12,636 nt of DNA from Bacteroidales bacterium UBA1216 (GTDB taxonomy: Bacteria; Bacteroidota; Bacteroidia; Bacteroidales; Paludibacteraceae): assembly GCA_002309255.1 (NCBI GenBank), contig DBXI01000071.1, forward strand, positions 33,292-45,927, written 5' to 3'. The translations under genes were made by a program, and so were the position numbers. Shown in pieces: positions 1 through 6,752 of the stretch (its first letter is position 1; every line of letters begins with the position of its first letter). The notes beneath the pieces are model-generated. The model was not told where the DNA came from. It worked only from the letters and a program-made list of their open reading frames with translations, and did not search any database.

Positions 1-287
1 CCGAATCCCTCCATCTGCTGGTCGATCTGCTGCGCCAGCTCGCGCGTAGGTGCCATGATGATCGCATTGAGCTTGTTCGGGTCATGGTGGTCGTACTGCA
101 GGTTGGTAAGCAGCGGCAGGATATATGCGGCCGTCTTGCCTGTGCCGGTCTGCGCGCAACTGATCACATCCTTGCCTTCCAGCAGGATAGGGATTGTCTG
201 CTCCTGAACGGGCGTGCATACATCGAAATGCATATCCCACAGCGCGTCCAGCACTTCATCGGATAGCGGTAGTTCGTCAAAATACAT
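1..287 (-). CDS. DEAD-box RNA helicase, N-terminal part (gene runs off the window)
   Basis: Only the first 95 codons lie in the window, starting at the ATG at 287-285. The translation begins MYFDELPLSDEVLDALWDMH and carries the N-terminal landmarks of superfamily 2 DEAD-box helicases in order: a Q motif around residues 21-30 (FDVCTPVQEQ, with Q28), the Walker A motif AQTGTGKT at 45-52 and motif Ia PTREL at 80-84. These proteins use ATP to unwind short RNA duplexes in the cytoplasm, typically during ribosome assembly, RNA decay or cold adaptation; which of these applies here cannot be told without the rest. It lies 39 bp downstream of the sirtuin gene on the same strand and is probably co-transcribed with it. 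There is no Shine-Dalgarno sequence in front of the ATG, only AT-rich leader. The DEAD motif itself lies outside the window. Confidence 0.93.
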   Translation of the reverse strand, partial: MYFDELPLSDEVLDALWDMHFDVCTPVQEQTIPILLEGKDVISCAQTGTGKTAAYILPLLTNLQYDHHDPNKLNAIIMAPTRELAQQIDQQMEGF

Positions 288-326
288 AATTCAATCCATC
301 ATAATTATAGGGTTCATCGCGTCGCC

Positions 327-1028
327 TCACTCCTTCAGGCGGGCGATGAGCTGATCAACCACTTGCGGAACACCTATCGTGGCAGGCTGGCGGACGAGTT
401 GCACACGTGAGGCATAAGGACCTAACTGCGGATCACCCGGATCAACCATGATGATCTCTGCCTCAGCCGGAGCGTAGTGAAGTAGCGACGCGGCGGGATA
501 AACATTCAGAGACGTGCCTACCACCACCAGTATATCCGCTGTGGCAGCTATATTACAAGCCTCCGTGAAGTACGGAACCCCTTCGCCGAAGAACACGATA
601 TACGGCCGTAGCAGACTGCCGTTAGGATGACGGTCACCGTAGTGTTGCTCCCAGCCGTCCAGATCAACAGTGGCCAGCTCATCATTCTCCGCACGCAACT
701 TACGTATCTCGCCATGCAGATGCACTACATCCTTCGCACCGGCACGCTCGTGCAGATCGTCGATGTTCTGCGTGATCACACGCGTACCCGGGATCATCTG
801 TTGCAGACGCGCTATAGCCTCATGAGCAGCATTCGGCTTGGCATTCAGCACATCGCGACGACGAGCATTGTAGAAATCCACACACAACTGCGGATTCCTT
901 AACCACGCTTCATGCGTGCACACATCCTCTATCCGGTACTTCTCCCACAACCCGTCCGAGTCGCGGAACGTACCCAAACCACTCTCAGCCGAAACACCGG
1001 CACCGGTAAATACAACGATCTTTTTCAT
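327..1028 (-). CDS. Sir2-family NAD-dependent protein deacylase lacking zinc-binding cysteines
   Basis: A 233-residue sirtuin of the bacterial CobB/SIRT5-like (class III) type. Sirtuins remove acyl groups from lysines in cytoplasmic proteins, consuming NAD and releasing nicotinamide and O-acyl-ADP-ribose. Visible motifs are the NAD-binding GAGVSAESGLGTFR at 9-22, QNID at 87-90, the catalytic His105 in LHGE, and GTSL at 171-174. Y53 and R56 (in FYNARRR) match the Tyr-x-x-Arg pair that lets class III sirtuins accept succinyl or malonyl lysine. The segment between LHGE and RPYIVFFGE (about 107-148), where most sirtuins carry four zinc-binding cysteines, contains no cysteine at all; the only cysteines in the protein are at about 37, 49 and 158. 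Length is normal for the family. The gene lies 106 bp downstream of manA, separated by a paired short repeat, and 39 bp ahead of the helicase gene. Confidence 0.93.
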   Translation of the reverse strand: MKKIVVFTGAGVSAESGLGTFRDSDGLWEKYRIEDVCTHEAWLRNPQLCVDFYNARRRDVLNAKPNAAHEAIARLQQMIPGTRVITQNIDDLHERAGAKDVVHLHGEIRKLRAENDELATVDLDGWEQHYGDRHPNGSLLRPYIVFFGEGVPYFTEACNIAATADILVVVGTSLNVYPAASLLHYAPAEAEIIMVDPGDPQLGPYASRVQLVRQPATIGVPQVVDQLIARLKE

Positions 1029-1091
1029 ATGTAGTGATTTTAATTAATTGAATATGGAATAAAGAGTAAGGAACAAAGACGTCATTGTAGT

Positions 1092-1136
1092 CTTTCAGCC
1101 GCAGGCGGTCTTTGTTCTTTCAGCGCAGCGGTCTTT
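1092..1136. repeat. Two copies of a short repeat with 25-bp period, at the end of manA
   Basis: Copies at 1092-1113 (CTTTCAGCCGCAGGCGGTCTTT, two bases longer) and 1117-1136 (CTTTCAGCGCAGCGGTCTTT) start 25 bp apart. The second copy overlaps the manA stop codon by two bases. The same pair, with the same 25-bp period, occurs at 4225-4267 at the end of the outer-membrane protein gene. The rest of the manA-sirtuin gap (1029-1091) is AT-rich and shows no clear promoter. No terminator-like T run follows the repeat in the direction of transcription. Confidence 0.8.
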
Positions 1137-2040
1137 ACTCTATATAAACTTCCAAAGCACGGAACGTTCCTGTCATGCGGACAGCCTTTGTTCCGGCGGG
1201 CAGCAGCACGAGTTCGTCTTTGCGAATCATCGTTGTGTTGCCATCGGCCAACTCGGTGAGCGTCAGCTCTCCCTCCAGGCAGATCAGGCACACGAAGCTA
1301 TCGAGGTTTTCGTAGTTGCGCACAACGGGTTGATCAGCCTCAATCACATTGGTCGTGAAGTACGGACAACTGACGATGTTCACCGGCTCGTTCTTGCGCG
1401 GCGTGTAGTGTACGCGGTAGTCAGGATAGACGGTGTAATCGATACTTTCAGCGGCGCGCTCGGTGTGCAACTCACGCGGATGACCGTTCTTATCCACACG
1501 ATCATAATCGTAGATGCGGTAGGTGGTGTCGGATGTCTGCTGTATCTCGCACAGTCTGCAACCCGAACCGATAGCATGTATGCGTCCGGCAGGGATAAAG
1601 AAACTGTCACCATCCTTCACCGCGTACTCTGCCAGTGCGTTCAGGATCGTCTTGTCCGCCACCATCTGCTTGTACTCCTGAGGCGTGAGCTGCTGCTTGA
1701 TGCCGCAGTACAGACGAGCATTGTCCTCCGATGGCAATGCGTACCACATCTCAGTCTTACCGAACGGCTCGCCGTACTTCTGCGCCAAAGCATCCGACGG
1801 ATGCACCTGTATGCTCAGATCATCGCGTGCATCGATGAACTTGATCAGTAGCGGGAAGGTGTCGCCGTAGCGATTGAATACATGCTTACCCACCAACTGC
1901 TCCTTCTGCTCGCACAACATCTGCCAGATGTTCTGCCCCGTCTCCACACATATACTGTCGCGCCCGGGGTAGGCAGACAGGATCCACTCCTCTGCACCCC
2001 AGATCATTGGTCGGTCAATTGGATGAAAATGATATACCAT
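1135..2040 (-). CDS. manA: Mannose-6-phosphate isomerase, class I (phosphomannose isomerase)
   Basis: A 301-residue type I phosphomannose isomerase of the short form found in many Gram-positive bacteria and Bacteroidetes. The enzyme interconverts mannose 6-phosphate and fructose 6-phosphate in the cytoplasm, feeding mannose into glycolysis or supplying precursor for GDP-mannose and GDP-fucose in surface glycans. The cupin zinc ligands are visible: Q78 and H80 in IQVHPSD, E97 in GKTEMWY and H155 in GRIHAIG. The conserved TYRIYDYDR segment at 173-181 supplies the expected active-site arginine (R175). The start ATG sits one base after a 49-bp run of heptamer repeats that therefore forms the translation leader; there is no Shine-Dalgarno sequence. 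It lies 49 bp downstream of dnaG on the same strand. Cysteine-rich for its size, but otherwise ordinary. Confidence 0.95.
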   Translation of the reverse strand: MVYHFHPIDRPMIWGAEEWILSAYPGRDSICVETGQNIWQMLCEQKEQLVGKHVFNRYGDTFPLLIKFIDARDDLSIQVHPSDALAQKYGEPFGKTEMWYALPSEDNARLYCGIKQQLTPQEYKQMVADKTILNALAEYAVKDGDSFFIPAGRIHAIGSGCRLCEIQQTSDTTYRIYDYDRVDKNGHPRELHTERAAESIDYTVYPDYRVHYTPRKNEPVNIVSCPYFTTNVIEADQPVVRNYENLDSFVCLICLEGELTLTELADGNTTMIRKDELVLLPAGTKAVRMTGTFRALEVYIE

Positions 2041-2041
2041 T

Positions 2042-2090
2042 TGTCAAATATCAATTATCAATTGTCAATTGTCAATTATCAATTATCAAT
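2042..2090. repeat. Heptamer tandem repeat (TRTCAAT)n between dnaG and manA
   Basis: Seven consecutive 7-bp units on the plus strand: one degenerate unit (TGTCAAA, 2042-2048) and six of the form TATCAAT or TGTCAAT (2049-2090). On the coding strand they read ATTGATA or ATTGACA. The array fills nearly the whole dnaG-manA gap: one end overlaps the first base of the dnaG stop codon and the other stops one base from the manA start. It contains TGA and TAA stop triplets, so nothing can be translated through it in the coding direction for long. Relatives occur at 6642-6669 and 8104-8152. Confidence 0.93.
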
Positions 2091-4156
2091 TATCTCATTC
2101 TGTTGCCAAGGAACTTACATATCTCGCGTTTCACGCCTTGTAGTTGGCTGAGCTGACCGAGCAGTTGTATCGACTGCTCGCTGTCGGTTGTCTTTATCTG
2201 TTTCTGGACAGCCTCTATGCGCTCATTGATTAGGCTCAGTTTGAGCTCGCATATCAGTTGTGGCACCAGCTCGTTGAGCAAGTCTTGCTCCGGACGCTGC
2301 TCTACCTCCTGCACCACGTTCTCGGAGATAGCCACTTTCGAGAAGATGCTCGACAGCTGATACCTGTCCGCCACCAGATCGCATGCCAGCGCGTTGATTT
2401 CCTGGTCAGGGTGGAACTTGAAGAAGTTCTCCGCCATGAACCCATCGGCATTTTGGTGGGCTTTAAACTCTTCAAAGATCCTCTTGTCTATCGGCAGGGT
2501 GATGTCCACTCCGTCTGCCTCCAGCTGCTGCAACAGATACGCGCCCACAGTGACCGTCGTGCCGTTCGGGAACCGGAAGTATGGCCGATCGCCGTAGCGC
2601 ACGAGCAGTTGTGTCAGGTTGCGGATGTTCTGCTCCGTCTTGGTCATCCGCGGCTTGGCCGGCTCAGGTGCTTGCCTCTCGCTATCGGTGCTCTGCGCGG
2701 CTGCTGTACTACCGGCTGACTGATCAGCGGCAGCACGGCTGTCAGGCAGGATAGCTTCACGATCTCTGTCGCGCTGACGCGTAGCGTACTCTTCCGCAGC
2801 GTTCTTCTTCCGCTCCATGCGTTGCTGCTCCACCGCGCGCGTGAGCACCTCGGGAGAGGTCTGCAGCAGTTGGGCGCAATCGCGTATATATTCGTAGCGC
2901 GTTATTTCGTCCGGAATAAGGGAGATCGACTCCACCAGATCATGCGTCAGTTCTACGCGCTTCGTCGGGTCGTTCTTCACCTGCTCCCAGCTGAACTGCG
3001 CTTTGAAGCGGATGAAGTCCTGCTGGTGCCGGTTGATATACTCGATGAACTCTGACGCATCGTGGCTGCGTGCATACGAATCCGGATCTTCGCCATCGGG
3101 CAGCAGCACCACCTTAACGAAGAACCCCTCCTTCAGGAACATATCTATACCGCGTATTGCGGCATGTATACCTGCCGCGTCACCGTCGTAGAGCACGGTT
3201 ATGTTCGATGTGAATCGCTTGATCAGGCGCACTTGTGGTTGTGTAAGCGCAGTCCCGCCCGACGCTACAACGTTCTCTATACCTGCCTGGTACATCGACA
3301 GCACATCCATCTGCCCCTCCACCAGGTAGCACAGGTTCTGCTTGGCCATCGCCTGCTTGGCTTGGAACAGACCGTACAGCTCGTTGGTCTTGGAGTAGAT
3401 GATCGAGCCGGGCGAGTTGACGTACTTGCCCATGGGTATCTCCTTGCCCTCGCGGTCGTACTTCTTCCTTAGGATGCGTCCCGCAAACGCCACGGTCTTG
3501 CCGGAGGTGGAGTAGATGGGGAACATCACTCGGTCGCGGAAGCGGTCGTAGGCTTCGCCCTTGTCGTTCTTGCCGCATATGCCTGTGCCGATCTGTGTGT
3601 CGGGATCGTTGGTCAGGAACTTATCGAGATAGCCTGCTTTATGCGCTGCGTCGGTCAGGGCGGTCTTCTTGTCAGGCGAGTAGCCAAGCCCGAACTTGCG
3701 AATCGTCGTATCCTGTAGTCCGCGCTCGCGGAAGTACTTGAGTCCTATAGCCTGCCCCTCCGGCGTTTCCCACAACTGCTCCTGGAACCACTTGTTCGCC
3801 CACTCGTTGACCTCGTACATTGACGCGCGGTCGTCTTGCACCTGTTGCTCCTCAGGTGTCAGCTCGCGTTCCTCGATCTCGATGTGGTACTTCCTGGCCA
3901 GTGTACGCAACGCATCGCCGTACGAGCAGTTGTCGATCTTCATCACGAACCCAACGGCATTTCCGCTCTCGCCGCAGCCGAAGCACTTGAAGATGCCCTT
4001 GCTAGGTGACACAGTGAACGACCCCGTGCGCTCCGAGTGAAACGGACAGAGACCGATCAAGTTAGCACCGCGGCGCTTGAGAGGCACGTAATCCTGCACC
4101 ACCTCCTCTATCTTGGCGGCGGAGAAGATCTTATCTATGGTCTGCGGAGGAATCAT
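2090..4156 (-). CDS. dnaG: DNA primase DnaG
   Basis: A 688-residue bacterial primase, which makes the RNA primers for lagging-strand synthesis together with the replicative helicase. Domains in order: an N-terminal CHC2 zinc-binding domain with ligands C37, H40, C58 and C61; the primase core with a TOPRIM domain, seen as YLVEGQMDV (E280, D284) and LYDGDAAGI (D324, D326), followed by PDGEDPDS at 353-360; then a variable linker at about 445-505 rich in Ala, Gln, Ser, Arg and Glu; and a C-terminal region of about 180 residues that should contain the helicase-binding domain. Length is slightly above the E. coli enzyme and normal for Bacteroidetes. The start ATG at 4156 gives the standard MIPPQTIDKI opening. 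It lies 109 bp downstream of the outer-membrane protein gene, the widest gap in the run apart from that after manA; no consensus promoter is visible in it. Confidence 0.97.
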   Translation of the reverse strand: MIPPQTIDKIFSAAKIEEVVQDYVPLKRRGANLIGLCPFHSERTGSFTVSPSKGIFKCFGCGESGNAVGFVMKIDNCSYGDALRTLARKYHIEIEERELTPEEQQVQDDRASMYEVNEWANKWFQEQLWETPEGQAIGLKYFRERGLQDTTIRKFGLGYSPDKKTALTDAAHKAGYLDKFLTNDPDTQIGTGICGKNDKGEAYDRFRDRVMFPIYSTSGKTVAFAGRILRKKYDREGKEIPMGKYVNSPGSIIYSKTNELYGLFQAKQAMAKQNLCYLVEGQMDVLSMYQAGIENVVASGGTALTQPQVRLIKRFTSNITVLYDGDAAGIHAAIRGIDMFLKEGFFVKVVLLPDGEDPDSYARSHDASEFIEYINRHQQDFIRFKAQFSWEQVKNDPTKRVELTHDLVESISLIPDEITRYEYIRDCAQLLQTSPEVLTRAVEQQRMERKKNAAEEYATRQRDRDREAILPDSRAAADQSAGSTAAAQSTDSERQAPEPAKPRMTKTEQNIRNLTQLLVRYGDRPYFRFPNGTTVTVGAYLLQQLEADGVDITLPIDKRIFEEFKAHQNADGFMAENFFKFHPDQEINALACDLVADRYQLSSIFSKVAISENVVQEVEQRPEQDLLNELVPQLICELKLSLINERIEAVQKQIKTTDSEQSIQLLGQLSQLQGVKREICKFLGNRMR

Positions 4157-4167
4157 AACCTTTTAGT

Positions 4168-4267
4168 CGAAAGACCGTGCTTCGCACTCAAAGAAAAAAG
4201 ATAAAAGCCTAATTAGTCTTTGCTCTTTCAGCGTAGCGGTCTTTTTTTTCTTTCAGCGTTGCGGTCT
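4168..4267. repeat. Paired 25-bp-period repeat plus a degenerate inverted copy, between the outer-membrane protein gene and dnaG
   Basis: Two direct copies lie at 4225-4244 (CTTTCAGCGTAGCGGTCTTT) and 4250-4267 (CTTTCAGCGTTGCGGTCT), starting 25 bp apart; the second overlaps the stop codon of the outer-membrane protein gene. A more diverged copy in the opposite direction lies at about 4168-4193: it shares AAAGACCG with the complement of the direct copies and contains a small GTGC-TTC-GCAC hairpin. The opposed AAAGACCG and CGGTCTTT ends could pair in the transcript into a long imperfect stem. The intervening 4194-4224 holds an 8-bp palindrome CTAATTAG. The pair recurs at 1092-1136. Confidence 0.75.
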
Positions 4268-4976
4268 AATTTTGCCAGAGGTACATGCCTATCTTGATCT
4301 GCCACTGGTCGAAGCGACCGCGAGTGTAGTAGTCTGAATCCACGCCCATCGCCTTGAAGGTGTCGTAGCGGAAGGGGTTGAACAGACCGAAGTCGTAGCC
4401 GCCGCGCAGGAAATATCGCTTGTACTGGAAGCCAGCACCTACGCCCCAAGTTACGTTCACTCGCTTGTAGTCCTGGAATGATTCGTTGTCGCGGTACTCA
4501 TATCCGTAGCGTGTGCGTTGCTCTGTTGTGCCGGCAGCATGACGCACGTACTCCTGCTCGCGTAGAGCCAGATGGCACTGGATCGTTGGGCCAGTGTATA
4601 GCATCAGGTACGTGTTACCCGCTATCTCGAACTTGTATTGCCAGTCGCAGAACAACTCCAATCCCTGGTACGTGTCGCGGTAGCTGACCTGGTCGGTGGA
4701 CATCTCGCTTACTGCCTCCCACTTGGAGCTGTGGGTGGCGAAAGTGTAGTTCAGCCCAAGCGTGGTGCCGAAGCCTTTGATGACAGTAGCATCGTAGCTC
4801 ACACCCACCTTGAAACCATGCATCGGGTTAGCTTCTATCTTCTTGGACGTCGGAGAGTTGATGTAAAGCGTTGGGGCAGCAAATCCGACATGTACGCCAA
4901 AGCCGCCCATGTTCTCTTGCGCCATGGCACCTGCTGTCAGCAGCAGGGCGCAGAGGATGATTGTTGTTCGTTTCAT
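4266..4976 (-). CDS. Secreted outer-membrane beta-barrel protein (PorT-like or OmpX-like size class)
   Basis: A 236-residue protein with a clear signal peptide (MKRTTIILCALLLTAGAMAQ, likely cleaved after Ala19) and a mature part of alternating polar and aromatic residues with Gly-rich turns, for example GVHVGFAAPTLYINSP, GLGLNY-like strands around 71-80 and GGYDFGLFNPFRY near 200. It ends in the pattern QIKIGMYLWQN, compatible with a final beta strand. This fits the small 8-stranded-type outer-membrane barrels that are common in Bacteroidetes; no specific function can be assigned. It lies 33 bp downstream of the OstA-like gene, which places it in an envelope-assembly group. The exact family is uncertain; the barrel assignment itself is an inference from strand pattern and signal peptide. 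Confidence 0.85.
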   Translation of the reverse strand: MKRTTIILCALLLTAGAMAQENMGGFGVHVGFAAPTLYINSPTSKKIEANPMHGFKVGVSYDATVIKGFGTTLGLNYTFATHSSKWEAVSEMSTDQVSYRDTYQGLELFCDWQYKFEIAGNTYLMLYTGPTIQCHLALREQEYVRHAAGTTEQRTRYGYEYRDNESFQDYKRVNVTWGVGAGFQYKRYFLRGGYDFGLFNPFRYDTFKAMGVDSDYYTRGRFDQWQIKIGMYLWQN

Positions 4977-5009
4977 TGTATGTTGTTTGATTGTTATCTG
5001 TTTGGTTGT

Positions 5010-6716
5010 TTACTTGACAGCGTTCGTTTTCAGTGAGTGCTTTCCGCTTGATTGCGCCGGTTGCTTAGGCTGCTTGTCTTCCTCCTCGTCTGCATTGTCC
5101 GATGCGCTCTGTGCCTGCTTGGCGGTGCGCTCCGTGCGTGGTACGTTGATCAGTACATCGGCAGGTACGCGCGGACGCTCATCCTCTGCCCAGAAGAACG
5201 CACTGAGGTGCATCACAGCATCGCTGGCCTGATTCAATGGGTACATCGTACCGGTAGTAGCGGTGGTGAACAGCACATGATGTACATGCTGATCCTCCAG
5301 ATACACCTTAACAAAACTGCTCTGCGTGCGGTTGCAGCCGCTCAGGGTGTGCTCCTTCTCGTCCACGGGGAAAAACACTGTCTCTGCATTGCCGTTGACA
5401 TCCACCTGATAGACCTCTCCGTCACGGACATGCGCAATGATCTCCTTGCCGCTCATCTGATTGTAGTGCAACAGGTCGTGCTGCTGGATGCAGATAGCCG
5501 AACCGATACCATGCGCATAATCAACCTCTTCGTTCTTGAAGTAGATCAAGATACTATCTGCCGCCACCTGGTTATTATCGTTCCAGCACACCGGCTGACC
5601 GTACATTTTGCCGATGGAGTCGTTGCCCAGATACACGGCCGAATCACAAACGCCCTGCATGTCATCGCGGTAGATGCGCACGTTCCTGTATGCCCGTACG
5701 CGTTGGTAGGTGCTATCCTTGGGCAGGGTGTCCGATAGCGCCAGCTCCTCGGTGAACAGTGTATCGGCGTGCATGTATGTATGCAGGCTGTCGCCCCAGT
5801 GCTCCAGCAGCGCCTGCTGCGTGGCAAATCCGTGTGCCCCCCATTCAGGATGCGTCGAGGCGGATGAGCCGCTCTCATATAGTTCTCCATAGTTACCCTT
5901 TAGGGTAATATGCTCGGTCGAATCGGCTAATTCGATGTTCCCGTACAGCCTTCCGAAGGCTTGCTTCTTGTCGTAATAGATGGTGTCGCCTGTCATGAAC
6001 TGCCCGTCTATATGTGTCACCGTTGAGCGGTCGAAGAGTTCTGACTCCTCTGTGCGCGTGTTGTATGTGCCGTTCGATGAGTGGATGGTGGTCTCCTGCT
6101 CATACAGGATGACGGTCGGGCTCACAAGTTGGGCAATATGTGTTTCCGTGTCGTAGAGCAGTGTGTCGGTGTCCATCGTGAAACGGTCGTTCACCAGATG
6201 AACGCTGTCGCGGAACGCTGCGTGCTTGTTGTACGGTGTGTACTGCCCCCAGCGCGAGGTGAGCGTGTTCAGATCATCCACGATCTTACCGCCGGAGTAG
6301 TAGTACGCTATATCGCTGGCGCGATTGTAGTTCAGGCTGTCCGTAGTGAGTATAGCCTCCTGATGCAGCAGCTGCACATCCCCGCGCAAACGGGCGAGCT
6401 TGGTGTTGCCGTCGTAGTAGAGCTTGTTGCCGTAGCCGGTCAGGGTGTCACCCTGCACCATCTTCACGTGCCCGAAAGCCTCCAGCGAGTTTGTGGACTC
6501 GTAGAAGTTAGCCGAGTCGCAGTACATGAGCGCATCGTCGTGCCGGAAGACGACGTTTCCGACCACTATTCTGGCATCAGGTAACTTCTGCTGATCAAAC
6601 AGCAGGTTGTCCGCCCGCTCCAGATACACCAGCGTTTGACTAATTGACAATTGACAATTGACAATTGACAACAAGCACGCCGCTGCCAGCACTACTATAA
6701 ACCGTTTAACACTCAC
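5010..6716 (-). CDS. OstA-like protein (LptA/LptD N-terminal-like, probable LPS transport to the outer membrane)
   Basis: About 568 residues, a usual length for Bacteroidetes OstA-like proteins. The mature part contains repeated beta-jellyroll strand motifs typical of the OstA fold: VVGNVVFRHDDALMYCDSANFYESTNSLEAFG-type segments with recurrent GxVxxxxGD and LYYDGNTKLARLRGDV. OstA-fold proteins form the periplasmic bridge that carries lipopolysaccharide; this one has no LptD barrel. The C-terminus is low-complexity and charged (DEEEDKQPKQPAQ). The start is unusual: no in-frame ATG exists upstream except one followed directly by TAG. Candidates are GTG at 6716-6714, chosen here because it leaves a compact signal peptide (MSVKRFIVVLAAACLL...), and TTG at 6737-6735, which lies inside a perfect palindrome. 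Part of the signal peptide (residues spelling LSIVNCQLSIS) is encoded by a heptamer DNA repeat. It lies downstream of the SurA-like gene, with 15-36 bp between them depending on the start. Confidence 0.9.
   Translation of the reverse strand: MSVKRFIVVLAAACLLSIVNCQLSISQTLVYLERADNLLFDQQKLPDARIVVGNVVFRHDDALMYCDSANFYESTNSLEAFGHVKMVQGDTLTGYGNKLYYDGNTKLARLRGDVQLLHQEAILTTDSLNYNRASDIAYYYSGGKIVDDLNTLTSRWGQYTPYNKHAAFRDSVHLVNDRFTMDTDTLLYDTETHIAQLVSPTVILYEQETTIHSSNGTYNTRTEESELFDRSTVTHIDGQFMTGDTIYYDKKQAFGRLYGNIELADSTEHITLKGNYGELYESGSSASTHPEWGAHGFATQQALLEHWGDSLHTYMHADTLFTEELALSDTLPKDSTYQRVRAYRNVRIYRDDMQGVCDSAVYLGNDSIGKMYGQPVCWNDNNQVAADSILIYFKNEEVDYAHGIGSAICIQQHDLLHYNQMSGKEIIAHVRDGEVYQVDVNGNAETVFFPVDEKEHTLSGCNRTQSSFVKVYLEDQHVHHVLFTTATTGTMYPLNQASDAVMHLSAFFWAEDERPRVPADVLINVPRTERTAKQAQSASDNADEEEDKQPKQPAQSSGKHSLKTNAVK
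6642..6669. repeat. Four perfect heptamers AATTGAC inside the OstA-like signal peptide
   Basis: Plus strand AATTGAC four times in a row at 6642-6669, flanked by partial units. Read on the coding strand as GTCAATT it is the same heptamer family as the intergenic arrays at 2042-2090 and 8104-8152. Because 21 bp is three units and seven codons, the array encodes a 7-residue periodic peptide (LSIVNCQ, then LSI-S-Q) at the hydrophobic-core end of the signal peptide. Gain or loss of one unit would shift the frame. Confidence 0.93.
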
Positions 6717-6728
6717 TGATGGTTGTTG

Positions 6729-6748
6729 AGCAGCCAAATTTGGCTGCT
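6729..6748. promoter_or_regulatory. 20-bp perfect palindrome at the SurA-like/OstA-like junction
   Basis: AGCAGCCAAATTTGGCTGCT reads identically on both strands. In RNA it can fold into an 8-bp stem with an AATT loop. It begins 4 bp after the SurA-like stop codon and covers the TTG at 6737-6735. It is not followed by a T run in the direction of transcription, so it is not a standard intrinsic terminator. It could be an operator, an RNA processing or stability element, or a translation-coupling hairpin; the sequence does not decide between these. Confidence 0.7.
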
Positions 6749-6752
6749 ACAT

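Noticed and set aside
1092..1136. Short repeats considered as a CRISPR array or a terminator
   Set aside because: Only two units per site and no unique spacers of constant length beyond a few bases, so not CRISPR; no stable stem followed by T run in the direction of transcription, so not an intrinsic terminator.
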